This document shows positions 21,586 to 30,478 of a DNA stretch of 64,000 nucleotides, in pieces (position 1 is the stretch's first letter; each line of letters opens with the position of its first letter). This stretch comes from JAKFEW01 sp036675505. GTDB taxonomy: Bacteria; Cyanobacteriota; Sericytochromatia; S15B-MN24; JAQBPE01. The notes under the pieces are model-generated. The model had not been told where the DNA came from, searched no databases, and was given only the letters and a program-made list of their open reading frames with translations. The position numbers were made by a program, and so were the translations under genes. The DNA is taken from NCBI GenBank assembly GCA_036675505.1, contig JAKFEW010000043.1, positions 17,891 through 81,890 on the forward strand, written 5' to 3'.

Positions 21586-22731
21586 ATGCGCCGTCCCCCC
21601 CTGTGCCTGGTCCTCGCCGCCGCCCTGCTGGGTTGCACCACCAATCCGGCGCTGACGGCCGGCATCCCCGCCGCGAGCGAGCCTGCCGTTCTGGCGCGGG
21701 GGGCGATCTCGAACTCCGGCGATCCCGTCGACCTCGCGATCGACGGCGGCGCCTACTTCGTGCTCGCGCGCGCCACGCCGCCCCGCAACCTGGATGACCT
21801 GGTCTTCGCCCGCGAGGGCGATTTCCACTTCGAGTTCAGGCCAGGCCCGCTCCCGCAAACAGGGGCCTACCACCTGGTGAATCCTGACGGCCTCGCGGTG
21901 ATGGGCTGGCGGTCGACCGTCGACGTGAATGTCCGCCCCTTCGGCACGTCACCGGAAGAAGCCAGCGGTACGGACCTGTCGGCGTTTCGAACCGTCGTCA
22001 CCAACGGCCAGCAGCCACCGCTGAGTCTCGACCTCGTGCCCCTGGAGCTGGACCACGAGCGCAACCCGGACGCGTTCGCCAACGTGGCATTCGATGCCCG
22101 CGGCATGGTGCGTGTCAAGGGCGGCGCACCGCGGGATCGCGATGGTCGCGACGTGAACATGCACGTCGCCCTGGCCAAGGTCGACACGCCCGGTGCGCTG
22201 CGCCACCAGGGCGGCGGCTACCTGGCCTGGACGCCGGCCGCCGGCAAGATCGCCGCCGGCACCGCTGCAAACAGCGGGCCCGGCCATGAAATCGGTAAAT
22301 ACAACACCCTGCGCGCGGGCGCCCTGGAGCGCTTGCCGCTCCTCACGCCGTCGCGCTACGACCGGGACCGCTATCCCGATGCGCTCGACCCGAACGTCGT
22401 TCTGCCGAACGGCGAGGCCACCATCAAAGGGGCGCTGGTGACCGCCATTCGACCTTCCGGCGCCGGTGAATCGGCCACTTTCGCGGTGCACCTGGTCGCG
22501 CTCAAGGACGGCGATGCCACCGATCAACGCTGGGTGGTGACCTGGGAGCGTAGCACCCGCCCGATCCAGCGCCGGGGTGACGTCCTGCGTCCCGTCGTCA
22601 CCGGGGGCCTCGCCAGAGGCGCCATCGTGGACGTGTGGACCGACCCATCGAACAAGGTGCTCGCGATAGTTCTCGACCGGGAAGACCGGCCGGACAACGG
22701 GATGGGCGCCTACTCAACCGGCTGGCTCTAG
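21586..22731 (+). CDS. Lipoprotein with flagellar hook/rod (FlgE/F/G)-like sequence (381 aa)
   Basis: The signal MRRPPLCLVLAAALLGCTTN ends in lipobox LLGC; AAGGA lies 8 bp before the ATG. The mature region starts ARGAISNSGDPVDLAIDGGA then YFVLAR, LVFAREGDFHFEF, YHLVNPDGLAVMGW. This is the order found in axial flagellar proteins (LDLAIxGxGFFxV, TRxGxFxxD, LVNxxGxxVxGW). Further on, ALRHQGGGYLAWTPAAGKIA and GKYNTLRAGALE echo the C-terminal hook signature. No other flagellar gene is in the window. It is probably a membrane-anchored relative with a non-flagellar role (inference). It is divergent from the propeller lipoproteins. Confidence 0.65.
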   Translation: MRRPPLCLVLAAALLGCTTNPALTAGIPAASEPAVLARGAISNSGDPVDLAIDGGAYFVLARATPPRNLDDLVFAREGDFHFEFRPGPLPQTGAYHLVNPDGLAVMGWRSTVDVNVRPFGTSPEEASGTDLSAFRTVVTNGQQPPLSLDLVPLELDHERNPDAFANVAFDARGMVRVKGGAPRDRDGRDVNMHVALAKVDTPGALRHQGGGYLAWTPAAGKIAAGTAANSGPGHEIGKYNTLRAGALERLPLLTPSRYDRDRYPDALDPNVVLPNGEATIKGALVTAIRPSGAGESATFAVHLVALKDGDATDQRWVVTWERSTRPIQRRGDVLRPVVTGGLARGAIVDVWTDPSNKVLAIVLDREDRPDNGMGAYSTGWL

Positions 22732-22764
22732 CTCGGTAACGCGTGGGGACGGCGCCCCCGACCA

Positions 22765-24162
22765 CTACACACCCGACGCCATTGCCATCGGGGCCCTGAC
22801 CGGCAGCGTGAACCAGAAGGTGCTGCCGCGGCCCACCTCGCTCTCGACGCCGATCCGCCCGCCCTGGGCCTCGACCAGCGTCCGGCAGATCGCGAGCCCG
22901 AGCCCCGCGCCGCCGAGCGCCTGGGTGGCGCTGCGCTCCACGCGGTAGTACTTCTCGAACAGGTGCGGGAGGTGCTCGCTGGGGATGCCGACGCCGTCGT
23001 CGCGCACCTCGACGCGAATCTCACAGCCCGCGGTCAGGACGCCGACGTGCACCCGGCCGCCCGCCGGCGTGTACTTGAGCGCGTTGTCCACCAGGTTCGT
23101 GACCACCTGGCCGACGCGCACAGGATCCGCCTGGGTCAGGGTCGGGGCCGCCGGCGCATCGAGCTCGAGCGCCACGTCCTTGCGGCGGGCCTGGGAGAGC
23201 AGGCTCTCGACCTCGCCCCGCACGATCGCGCCGACGTCGACGGTCTGGACCGCGAGGGCGAAGGCGCCGGCCTCGAGGCAGGTGAAATCCAGCATGTCGT
23301 CGACCAGGCGGCACATGCGCCGGGCACCCTTCTGGATCTGCGCGACGTGCCGGGCCTGGTCCGCGTCGAGCGGCCCGCTCACGTCCTCCGACAGGAACTC
23401 GGCGTGGCCGAGCACGGCGGTGAGGGGCGTGCGCAGCTCATGGCTCGCCGCGCTCAGGAACTCGAGCTGGATCCGATCGCGCTCCACCTGCGTGTGGCGC
23501 AGCGCCTGCTCGGTCTCGAGCAACACCTGGTTCTGGCGTTCCAGCTGCCGCGTGGTACGCAGCAGCACGAACATCACCATGCCGATCCCGACGCCGACCT
23601 CCAACAGCGCGGCGCCCCCGTAGCCGAACCACAGGAAGTTCGTGCCCGAGAAGATCGGGTAGGTGAGCAGCCAGAGCCCATGCATCACGACCGGCGCGCC
23701 GACCCAGCCCATGCCCTCGTACTCGGGCGTGCGACCGACGCGAATCATGGTCGCGCCGAGCCAGACGTAGGTCACCATGATCGTCAGCGGGCCAGGCGTC
23801 ATCGCGGCGGTGTAGCCGGCGCCCGCGAGCCACAGGCCCAGGCCGGTCCCCGCCGCCACCGCGAGCGCCGCGCCGATGCGGACGCGGGGGAACGGACGCC
23901 CGAGGAGCTCGTAGCCGACCCGCCAGGCGTACCACGTATAGGGGACCAGCGCCGTGTAGACGCCGGCGATCATCCAGATCGTGGGCGGCGCGATGCTCTC
24001 GGTCGCCACGATGGTGGTGGCGACGGTCGCCCAGGCGTAGCTCACGACCCACCAGCGGAAGAACCGGCTCGGACGGAGCCGGTGGGTGAGCACGGAAAGC
24101 CCCACCAACAGGAGCGATCCGATGATGTTGAACAGCGTCGCGAATTGCAGCAGCGTCGGCAC
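22765..24162 (-). CDS. Membrane histidine kinase with multi-helix sensor (465 aa)
   Basis: Residues 1 to about 195 form roughly seven hydrophobic helices, a 7TM-like sensor of unknown ligand. A coiled coil follows (QLERQNQVLLETEQALRHTQ). The HisKA domain has SAASHELRTPL with His241. The HATPase domain shows NLVDNALKY (N box), DDGVGI (G1) and GAGLGLAICRTLVEAQGG (G2), so it looks catalytically complete. No receiver is adjacent, making it an orphan. It is divergent from the methyltransferase. It does not resemble photosensory or quorum-sensing kinases I can name. Confidence 0.88.
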   Translation of the reverse strand: MPTLLQFATLFNIIGSLLLVGLSVLTHRLRPSRFFRWWVVSYAWATVATTIVATESIAPPTIWMIAGVYTALVPYTWYAWRVGYELLGRPFPRVRIGAALAVAAGTGLGLWLAGAGYTAAMTPGPLTIMVTYVWLGATMIRVGRTPEYEGMGWVGAPVVMHGLWLLTYPIFSGTNFLWFGYGGAALLEVGVGIGMVMFVLLRTTRQLERQNQVLLETEQALRHTQVERDRIQLEFLSAASHELRTPLTAVLGHAEFLSEDVSGPLDADQARHVAQIQKGARRMCRLVDDMLDFTCLEAGAFALAVQTVDVGAIVRGEVESLLSQARRKDVALELDAPAAPTLTQADPVRVGQVVTNLVDNALKYTPAGGRVHVGVLTAGCEIRVEVRDDGVGIPSEHLPHLFEKYYRVERSATQALGGAGLGLAICRTLVEAQGGRIGVESEVGRGSTFWFTLPVRAPMAMASGV

Positions 24163-24288
24163 AGGGCCTCATGACATCATGCCCGGACCGGCCAGGCAAC
24201 CAGCGTTCGCGAAGGTCCGGTGATCCGCGAGATCGCGCGCTGCGAGACGCGGTGTACACGGTCATCGCGCGTATGTGAAGATGACGGC

Positions 24289-24969
24289 ATGACCGATCCC
24301 GCGGCGCATGATGAGGCTCCGGCTCCCTCGGCAGGGACGGCGACCGACGCCGTGCGGGCCGGCTACGACGCGGTGGCGGATCGCTACGACGGCCTGGTCC
24401 GACCCCTGGAGCGCTGTTTCCTCGCCCGCTGCCGGCGGCGCCTGCTCGCGGACGCCCGCGGCCGGGTGCTCGACGTGGGCGTGGGCACGGGCCTGAACTT
24501 CCCGTACTACCCGGCGGACGCCGAGGTCACGGCGATCGACCTCAGCTCCGGGATGTTGGCGATCGCCCGGCGCCGGGCCGAGGGGCTCGGGCGGGCGGTC
24601 GACTTGCGGGTCATGGACGTGCAGGCCCTGGCATTCCCGGACGCGTCGTTCGACGCCGTGGCGAGCGCGCTGGTCTTCTGCGCGGTGCCCGATCCCGCCC
24701 GCGGGCTGGCGGAGGTCCTGCGCGTGTGCAGGCCAGGCGGACGCATCCTGATGCTGGAGCACGTGCGCAGCTGCCGCAGGTGCCTCGGCTGGTTCATGGA
24801 CCTCGCCAACCCGCTCACGGTTGCGCTTTTCAACGAGCACATCAACCGCGACACCGGCGCAGCGCTGCGGGCCGCCGGCGCCGAGGCCGTGACCGAAGAG
24901 CCCGTCTTCCTGGACGTCTTCCGGCTGATCCGGGCACAGCGGCCCGAACGACCTCAGCCGCGCGGCTGA
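24289..24969 (+). CDS. Class I SAM-dependent methyltransferase (UbiE-like, 226 aa)
   Basis: Motif I is VLDVGVGTGLNFPYYP, followed by TAIDLSSGMLAIARRRAEGL (motif II acidic residue), LAFPDASFDAVASALVFCAV and VCRPGGRILMLEHVRS. This is the order of Methyltransf_11/UbiE proteins. Start ATG 24289 gives MTDPAAHDEAP and a typical length. The sequence before motif I (GYDAVADRYDGLVRPLERCF) matches the phospholipid/quinone-type subgroup (PmtA-like). Substrate unassigned. It stands alone between a kinase and a cytochrome. Confidence 0.85.
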   Translation: MTDPAAHDEAPAPSAGTATDAVRAGYDAVADRYDGLVRPLERCFLARCRRRLLADARGRVLDVGVGTGLNFPYYPADAEVTAIDLSSGMLAIARRRAEGLGRAVDLRVMDVQALAFPDASFDAVASALVFCAVPDPARGLAEVLRVCRPGGRILMLEHVRSCRRCLGWFMDLANPLTVALFNEHINRDTGAALRAAGAEAVTEEPVFLDVFRLIRAQRPERPQPRG

Positions 24970-25041
24970 TTCGCGAGCTGAAACAGCCGCCTCGCGACCA
25001 GGACGTTCCGGAGGAGCAGGCACAAGACCGAGCCGAGCGAT

Positions 25042-25458
25042 CTAAAGTATGTGATAGTCCGGCTGGAGCCCGCCACTGGGCGGGGCGTCCGTGTCGAGCC
25101 AGCGCCGCAGGAGCGCCACCTCCGCCTTCGTCAGGCGGGGCCGGCCGTGGTTCGTCGCCACGACCCCGAGGATGAGTTCGCGCTCGGCGCGCACGGCCGC
25201 GAGATCGATCAGGCCGGCGTCGTCGAAGAGCAGGAAGTCGCGCGCGCCCTTCTCGCCGGGCGCGTGGCAGCCGCCACACGAGCGCACGAGCAGGGACGCG
25301 GCGTTGGTGGCCGAGGCGGCCGGCGTGGCCGAGGCCGCCGGCGACGGTCGCACAGCCGCGCGGGCAGCGTGCGCGCCCGCTGGCGGCCCGCCGCAGGCGA
25401 GGAACATGATGGCGGCCCCGCAAGCGAGCCAGCGCCAGCAGGCGCGCGCGATCGGCAC
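25042..25458 (-). CDS. Small c-type cytochrome lipoprotein (138 aa)
   Basis: GTG 25458 follows GGAGAG and gives a signal ending AAIMFLACGG (lipobox LACG). A single heme c site CGGCH lies in SLLVRSCGGCHAPGEKGARD. The FLLFDDAGLIDLAAVRAERE and RLTKAEVALLRRWLDTDAPP segments resemble planctomycete-type cytochrome C domains. A Met/His sixth ligand is not certain. It is divergent from the ferric-reductase-like gene with 148 bp between starts, so the two may share regulation and an electron-transfer role. Confidence 0.75.
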   Translation of the reverse strand: MPIARACWRWLACGAAIMFLACGGPPAGAHAARAAVRPSPAASATPAASATNAASLLVRSCGGCHAPGEKGARDFLLFDDAGLIDLAAVRAERELILGVVATNHGRPRLTKAEVALLRRWLDTDAPPSGGLQPDYHIL

Positions 25459-25606
25459 GGCAACTCTCCTTCCTGGAAGCCCTCTCCCCGCATGGTACGG
25501 GCGTGGGCGACCCCCGACACCGGGCGAAGTACGGTTTTCCGCGCGACCCCGCCCGGCGAGAATCGAGGGGTCCCGGGCGTCGTGGTCGCCCGTCGGAGGT
25601 GCGCCC

Positions 25607-26953
25607 ATGACCCGGCTCCAATTCTCGACCCGGCTGACCCCCGTGAACCGGCTCAGGCTCGTGTTCGCCCTCGTGCCCCTCGTCCTCGGCCTGCTGTGGT
25701 GGCTGACGGCCCCCGCGCCGTGGCCCGGCCTCGCGTCGACCCGGTTGTTGCGCGCGCTCGCGTTGCAGCTCACCGGCGTGCTCGCGATCGGCACGATGGC
25801 CGCCGTCCTGGTGCTGGCCGCCCGGCCGGGGTGGGTCGAGCCGTGGCTCGGCGGACTCGACAAGATGTACCGCCTGCACAAGTGGCTGGGGATCGCGGCG
25901 CTCGCCTTCGCGGTCGCCCACTGGCTCGCGGCGTTGATGCCCCACCAGGGCCGCGGCCTGCCGCGCGTGGATCCGGACGCGCTCGGGCCGGTGGGCCGCT
26001 TCCTGCACGGCCAGCACGACTTCGCGGTGGCGGCGGGCGCTTATGCGTTCTACGCATTCAGCCTGCTCGTCGTCCTGGCGCTCGTCAAGCGCTTCCCCTA
26101 CCGCCACTTCTTCAAGACGCACCGCCTGCTCGCGCCCACGTTCCTGGTGCTGGCCTTCCACGCAGCGGCGCTCCTGCGGCCGGAGTCCTGGCGGGTCCCG
26201 CTGGGCCCGGCCCTGGCGGCGCTCCTGGCCGCCGGTGGCGCGGCGGCGCTGCTCGTGCTGGGGCGGCGCGTCGGCGCCTCGCGCCGGGCCGAAGGTGAGG
26301 TGGTCGGCATCGACCGCCACGACCCGCTCGAGGCGCTGGAGCTCGAGATCCAGCTGCGCGGGCGATGGGGCGGCCACGAGGCCGGCCAGTTCGCTTTCCT
26401 GACGCTCGACGAGCGGGAAGGGCCGCACCCCTTCACGATCTCCTCCGCCTGGGCGGGCGACGGCCGGATCCGGTTCATTATCAAGGCGCTCGGCGACTAC
26501 ACCCGCACGATCGCCGACCATGTGCGGCTCGGCGACCCGGTCCGGATCGAGGGCCCCTACGGCGCCTTCACCTTCCACGACGACGCGCCCCGCCAGATCT
26601 GGATCGGCGCAGGGGTCGGCGTCGCGCCCTTCGTCGCGCGCATGAAGGACCTCGCGCGGCACTCGGACGGTAAGCCGGTCGACCTCTACCACACCACGAA
26701 GGTCCTCGAGCCCGCGGCGATCGGCCTGCTAGAGCGCGACGCGGCGGCGGCCGGCGTGCGCCTTCACGTACTGTGGGACCCGCGTGACGGCCGCCTCGAC
26801 GCCCGCCGGCTCGCCGAGGAGGTCCCGGGCTGGCGCGAGGCCGAGATCTGGTTCTGCGGCCCGGCAGCCTTCGGACGGGTCCTGGAGCGCGAATTGCGAG
26901 CGCGGGGCCTCCCTGCGGGGCGCTTCCACCAGGAGCTGTTCGAGCTGCGCTGA
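25607..26953 (+). CDS. Ferric-reductase/NADPH-oxidase-like flavocytochrome (448 aa)
   Basis: GGAGGT precedes the ATG by 6 bp. The N-terminal half is a ferric-reductase transmembrane domain of about six helices with conserved heme His in MYRLHKWLGIAALAFAVAHW and FFKTHRLLAPTFLVLAFHAA. The C-terminal half is a ferredoxin-reductase module: FAD loop HPFTISSAW, strand IRIEGPYGAF, NAD(P) site WIGAGVGVAPFVARMKDLA and the closing WFCGPAAFG. Electrons would pass from NAD(P)H through FAD and two hemes across the membrane. The acceptor could be iron, a quinone, oxygen or the divergent cytochrome; sequence cannot tell. Confidence 0.87.
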   Translation: MTRLQFSTRLTPVNRLRLVFALVPLVLGLLWWLTAPAPWPGLASTRLLRALALQLTGVLAIGTMAAVLVLAARPGWVEPWLGGLDKMYRLHKWLGIAALAFAVAHWLAALMPHQGRGLPRVDPDALGPVGRFLHGQHDFAVAAGAYAFYAFSLLVVLALVKRFPYRHFFKTHRLLAPTFLVLAFHAAALLRPESWRVPLGPALAALLAAGGAAALLVLGRRVGASRRAEGEVVGIDRHDPLEALELEIQLRGRWGGHEAGQFAFLTLDEREGPHPFTISSAWAGDGRIRFIIKALGDYTRTIADHVRLGDPVRIEGPYGAFTFHDDAPRQIWIGAGVGVAPFVARMKDLARHSDGKPVDLYHTTKVLEPAAIGLLERDAAAAGVRLHVLWDPRDGRLDARRLAEEVPGWREAEIWFCGPAAFGRVLERELRARGLPAGRFHQELFELR

Positions 26954-26992
26954 AGCCCCGCCGCGCGATCCGCAGCTTCCAGGTGACGTAAT

Positions 26993-27432
26993 CGTGGAAT
27001 CATGCGGAACTCCTGTCGAGCGGCCATCAGCGCCATCTGGGCGGGGCTCACCTGCCCGGTCCCGAGGGCGAGGGCGTCGGGCGGCGTGGCCGCGGGCAAC
27101 ATGAGCCCGAGCGACGCCGCAAGCGTGGCGGGCAGCATCAGCGCCAGCGGCTCCAGCCCCATCGCGGCCGCGAGGGCGCCCGCGAGCGGCACCAGGAGCA
27201 GGTTGGGCGTCGTGCCGATCGGCGTGCCCATCCCGCCGATGCTGGCGGCGACCGCCACGCCCAGGGCCATGGCGGTCCGGAACGCCGTCGCCTCCGGGCC
27301 CGCCCGGCCCGCGACGGCCAGGGCGACAGGCATCATGAGCAAGGCCGCGGCCGTGTTGCTGATCCACAGCAGCGCCATCACGGCCGTGAGCGCGGCCGCG
27401 GCGCGCATGTCGCCGGTCATGCCGGCGGGCAT
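26993..27432 (-). pseudogene. SLC13/DASS-type anion transporter fragment
   Basis: About 145 codons retain the diagnostic core ALLWISNTAAALLMMPVALA, ASIGGMGTPIGTTPNLLLVP and LMLPATLAASLGLMLPAATP. Full transporters are 450-600 residues. Both the N-terminal helices and the last helix are missing, and the frame then runs into the 3' end of the flavocytochrome gene. The 228 bp from 27433 to 27660 hold only a small palindrome (AATACGTATT, 27575-27584) and the leader of the next kinase. Confidence 0.75.
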
Positions 27433-27660
27433 CGGCTTCAGTGTCGGACATGGGTTGCGTCACGGGCGGGCGAGCCGCCTTGCGGCCCGGCGCACCATCA
27501 TCGCCATCCCGGCCAGACCGAGCACAGCTCCCCGCCGCCATCGCTCGCCTGGTCTCCGTGCGAGATCCGTACATAATACGTATTTGTCGTTCTGAAGCCA
27601 AAGCTTACGATGGCCTGGTCGCCGGTTTCGACCTCGCGACGCTAGCTGGAAGGACCATTT

Positions 27661-30120
27661 ATGCTTCGCCGGCGCCCATTGAGCAGCCACCTGCTCGTCG
27701 GTTTCCTCGTCGCCACCGTCTTGCCGCTGCTCGTCACGCTCAGCCTGGGCCTGTGGCACCTTCAGCGGGAAACCGCGAACGTCCAGGCGCTCACGGCCTC
27801 GGCGAGCATGGATGCGGCCCGCGTCGCTGCGGGCGTCGTCGACGTGATGCTGGAGAGCACCGAGAAGACGCTCGAGCGCATGGCGCGACGCCTCGCTGTG
27901 GGGCCCGTCGACGCGCGCTACCTGGCCGACGAGGTCGCCAGCGAGCCCCACCTCGCGAGCTTGACGGTCGTGGACGCGGGCGGCGTGATCGTCGTGAGCA
28001 CCCTGACCGAGCGCGAGCGCCCGCCATCCGTCATGAAGGCGCTCGCGGCCGTTCGGGCCGGCGCGTCGACCGCCTATTCCGAGGTCTTCACCTCGCGCGC
28101 GCTGCACGAGAAGGTCGTGGCCGTCGCCAGGCCCTATCGACGGAACGGCCGGCTCGCCGGCGCGGTGGTGGCTCGGATGAGCGTCGCCCGCGTCAGCAGC
28201 GTCTTCCTCGGGCGGCTGGAGCAGGCCCCCCAGGCGTTCTCCTACCTCACGGACCGCCAGGGTCGGGTGATCGCGCACCCCGACGCGGCCCTCGTGGCGG
28301 AAGATCGGGACCTCGCCACGAACCCCCCGGTGGCCGCCGCCCAGGCCCGCGAGGCGGGATGGGTCGAGTTCGCGAGCCCGCTGACCGGCACGATGCGCCT
28401 GGCCGGCTTCCAGCGGATCGCCCGGACGGGCTGGATCGTGGTCTCTTCGCGCGAGACGCCCGCCGCCATCCTCAACCCCGCCCAGCGCTTCCGGGACCAG
28501 GCGGCGGTCGTCGCCGCGGCCGCGTTGCTGGTCGGCGCCTGGGCGATCTGGTGGGGGCGCCGGCTGGCGCGGCCCCTCGAGCGCCTGGCCGAGACCATGC
28601 GCGAAGCCCGCGACCAGGGACTCCAGGCGGCGCCGTTTCCGACGCTCGGCCTGGCCGAGGTCTCCGGCAACGTGGCCGAGTTCGAGACCGCGGGAAGCAC
28701 CTACAACGCCCTGGTCGCCGAGCTGAACGACCGGTTCGAGGAAAGCGTCGTCTTCCAGGAGGAGCTACAGACCCAAAACGAAGAGTTGCAGTCCCAGACC
28801 GAAGAGCTCCAGGCCCAAACTGAAGAGCTCCAGGCCCAGACCGAAGAGCTCCAGGCCCAAAACGAGGAGATCCAGGCGCAGAGCGACGTCATCCTGCGGC
28901 AGAACCGCGAGCTGAATCAGCAAACGGCGTTCAACGAGCTCCTGTTGAACGCCGTGGACGACGGGATCTGTAGCCTCGACCCGGCTGGCCGGATCACCTT
29001 CGCCAACCCGGCCGCCGCGCGCCTCCTCGGGTACGGGCTCGACGAGGTGATCGACGCCGAGTTCGAGACCCTGGTGGGCGCTCGCCTGGGAGACGGCGCC
29101 CGGGGCCTTCAGTTCCGGCGCCGGGACGGCGCATGCTTCCCGGTGGAGCTCACGGCCCCGCCGCTGTACCAGGATGGCCTCGTCGTCGGCTCGTTGGTGG
29201 TGTTCACCGACATCACCGAGCGGCAGGCGGCGGAGCGCGCCGACCGCGTAGAGGCGGAGCGGCGCGCCGCGATGGCCTACGCCGACGTGCTCGCGGCCCA
29301 GAACGAGAAGCTGACCCACCTCTCGATGGAGGCGCAGGTCGCCAACCGGCTGAAGAGCGAGTTCCTGGCCAACATGAGCCATGAGCTGCGCACGCCCCTC
29401 AACTCCATCATCGGCTACAGCGACCTGCTCCTGCTCAACAAGCACGAGCGGGTCGACGGCCGCAACCGGTCCAACCTGGAGGTCGTCAAGCGGAACGCTC
29501 ATCACCTGTTGTCGCTCATCAACGACATCTTGGATCTCTCGAAGATCGAGGCCGGCAAAGTCTCGCTCTGCCCGGCGACCGTCGATCCGCGCGGCCTCTT
29601 GAAGGCAGTGAAGAGCATGACCGAGCCGATGGCGCGACAGAAGGGCCTGACGATGGCCCTGGAGGTCGATTGCGGCCTGGGCCCGGTGTCGACCGACGAG
29701 ACCAAGCTGCGGCAGATCGTCCTCAACCTCCTCAGCAACGCCGTGAAGTTCACCAAGACCGGCGGCATCACGCTCTCCGCCGGTCCGAGCGGGCCCGATC
29801 GCTGGCACATCATGGTGAAGGACACCGGCATCGGCATCGGGCCGGAGCACCGGGAGATCGTCTTCGACACCTTCCGGCAGGTGGACGCAGGCGCCAACCG
29901 CAACGTGGGCGGTACGGGCCTCGGCCTGCCGATCGCCCGCAAGCTCGCGCACCTGCTGGGCGGCGAGCTGACGTTCGAGAGCGTGCCCGGTGAAGGCAGC
30001 GCCTTCATCCTGGAGCTCCCCAGGGCGCTGGGCGGCGCCTGGAGCCCGCGCGGCGCGGCGACCGACGCGCCGGACGCGGCGCCGCTCCACCAGAAAGGAG
30101 CCCCTCATGAGTTCGCCTAG
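27661..30120 (+). CDS. Sensor histidine kinase: Cache sensor, heptad coiled coil, PAS, HisKA, HATPase (819 aa)
   Basis: A membrane helix at about 10-32 is followed by an extracytoplasmic dCache-like sensor (about 40-275) and a second helix AAVVAAAALLVGAWAIWW. A HAMP-like stretch leads into six perfect heptads (367-408). A PAS domain (about 425-525) comes next, then NMSHELRTPL with His574, and an ATPase domain with NLLSNAVKF, DTGIGI and GGTGLGLPIARKLAHLLGG. It appears fully active. Its stop overlaps the following receiver gene by 14 bp and a second kinase follows, so the three probably form one relay operon. The ligand is unknown. Confidence 0.9.
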   Translation: MLRRRPLSSHLLVGFLVATVLPLLVTLSLGLWHLQRETANVQALTASASMDAARVAAGVVDVMLESTEKTLERMARRLAVGPVDARYLADEVASEPHLASLTVVDAGGVIVVSTLTERERPPSVMKALAAVRAGASTAYSEVFTSRALHEKVVAVARPYRRNGRLAGAVVARMSVARVSSVFLGRLEQAPQAFSYLTDRQGRVIAHPDAALVAEDRDLATNPPVAAAQAREAGWVEFASPLTGTMRLAGFQRIARTGWIVVSSRETPAAILNPAQRFRDQAAVVAAAALLVGAWAIWWGRRLARPLERLAETMREARDQGLQAAPFPTLGLAEVSGNVAEFETAGSTYNALVAELNDRFEESVVFQEELQTQNEELQSQTEELQAQTEELQAQTEELQAQNEEIQAQSDVILRQNRELNQQTAFNELLLNAVDDGICSLDPAGRITFANPAAARLLGYGLDEVIDAEFETLVGARLGDGARGLQFRRRDGACFPVELTAPPLYQDGLVVGSLVVFTDITERQAAERADRVEAERRAAMAYADVLAAQNEKLTHLSMEAQVANRLKSEFLANMSHELRTPLNSIIGYSDLLLLNKHERVDGRNRSNLEVVKRNAHHLLSLINDILDLSKIEAGKVSLCPATVDPRGLLKAVKSMTEPMARQKGLTMALEVDCGLGPVSTDETKLRQIVLNLLSNAVKFTKTGGITLSAGPSGPDRWHIMVKDTGIGIGPEHREIVFDTFRQVDAGANRNVGGTGLGLPIARKLAHLLGGELTFESVPGEGSAFILELPRALGGAWSPRGAATDAPDAAPLHQKGAPHEFA
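28759..28884 (+). repeat. Six 21-bp in-frame repeats encoding EELQ-x-Q-x heptads
   Basis: Six consecutive 21-bp units encode EELQTQN, EELQSQT, EELQAQT, EELQAQT, EELQAQN and EEIQAQS inside the kinase at 27661. Middle units are almost identical at DNA level, so copy number could change by slippage without a frameshift. Each unit adds two helical turns of coiled coil. Confidence 0.92.
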
Positions 30121-30478
30121 CATCCTGCTCGTCGAGGACAACGAAGACAACCGCTCGTTGATCCGCCAGGTGGCCGAAATCATGGACGTCGCGCTCATCG
30201 AGGCCGTCAACGGCCTCGAAGGCGTCCAGATGGCCCGCTCGGCGGCCCCGAGCTTGATCCTCATGGATCTCAGCTTGCCGGTCATGACGGGCTGGGAGGC
30301 CGCCAGCGCCATCAAGGCCGATCTGGCGACGGCCGGCGTGCCGATCATCGCGTTGACCGCCCATGCCATGGACGGCGACGAGCGCCGGGCGCTCGAGGCC
30401 GGCTGCGACAGCTTCATCACCAAGCCGATCGACGTCCAGACCTTCATGGAGCTGATCGAAGGGTACCTCGCCCGATGA
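30107..30478 (+). CDS. Stand-alone response-regulator receiver (123 aa, DivK/CheY-like)
   Basis: A single REC domain: ILLVEDNEDN acidic pocket, LILMDLSLPVMTG with phosphoacceptor Asp54, IIALTAHAM switch Thr and ITKPI lysine. No output domain. ATG 30107 has AAAGGAG 7 bp upstream and overlaps the kinase stop by 14 bp. Its own stop overlaps the next gene in ATGA. It is a likely phosphate shuttle between the flanking kinases. Confidence 0.92.
   Translation: MSSPSILLVEDNEDNRSLIRQVAEIMDVALIEAVNGLEGVQMARSAAPSLILMDLSLPVMTGWEAASAIKADLATAGVPIIALTAHAMDGDERRALEAGCDSFITKPIDVQTFMELIEGYLAR

Noticed and set aside
26764..26992. Extension of the SLC13 fragment to 222 residues
   Set aside because: The residues beyond about 26993 are antisense to the end of the flavocytochrome gene and have Arg/Ser-rich shadow composition.
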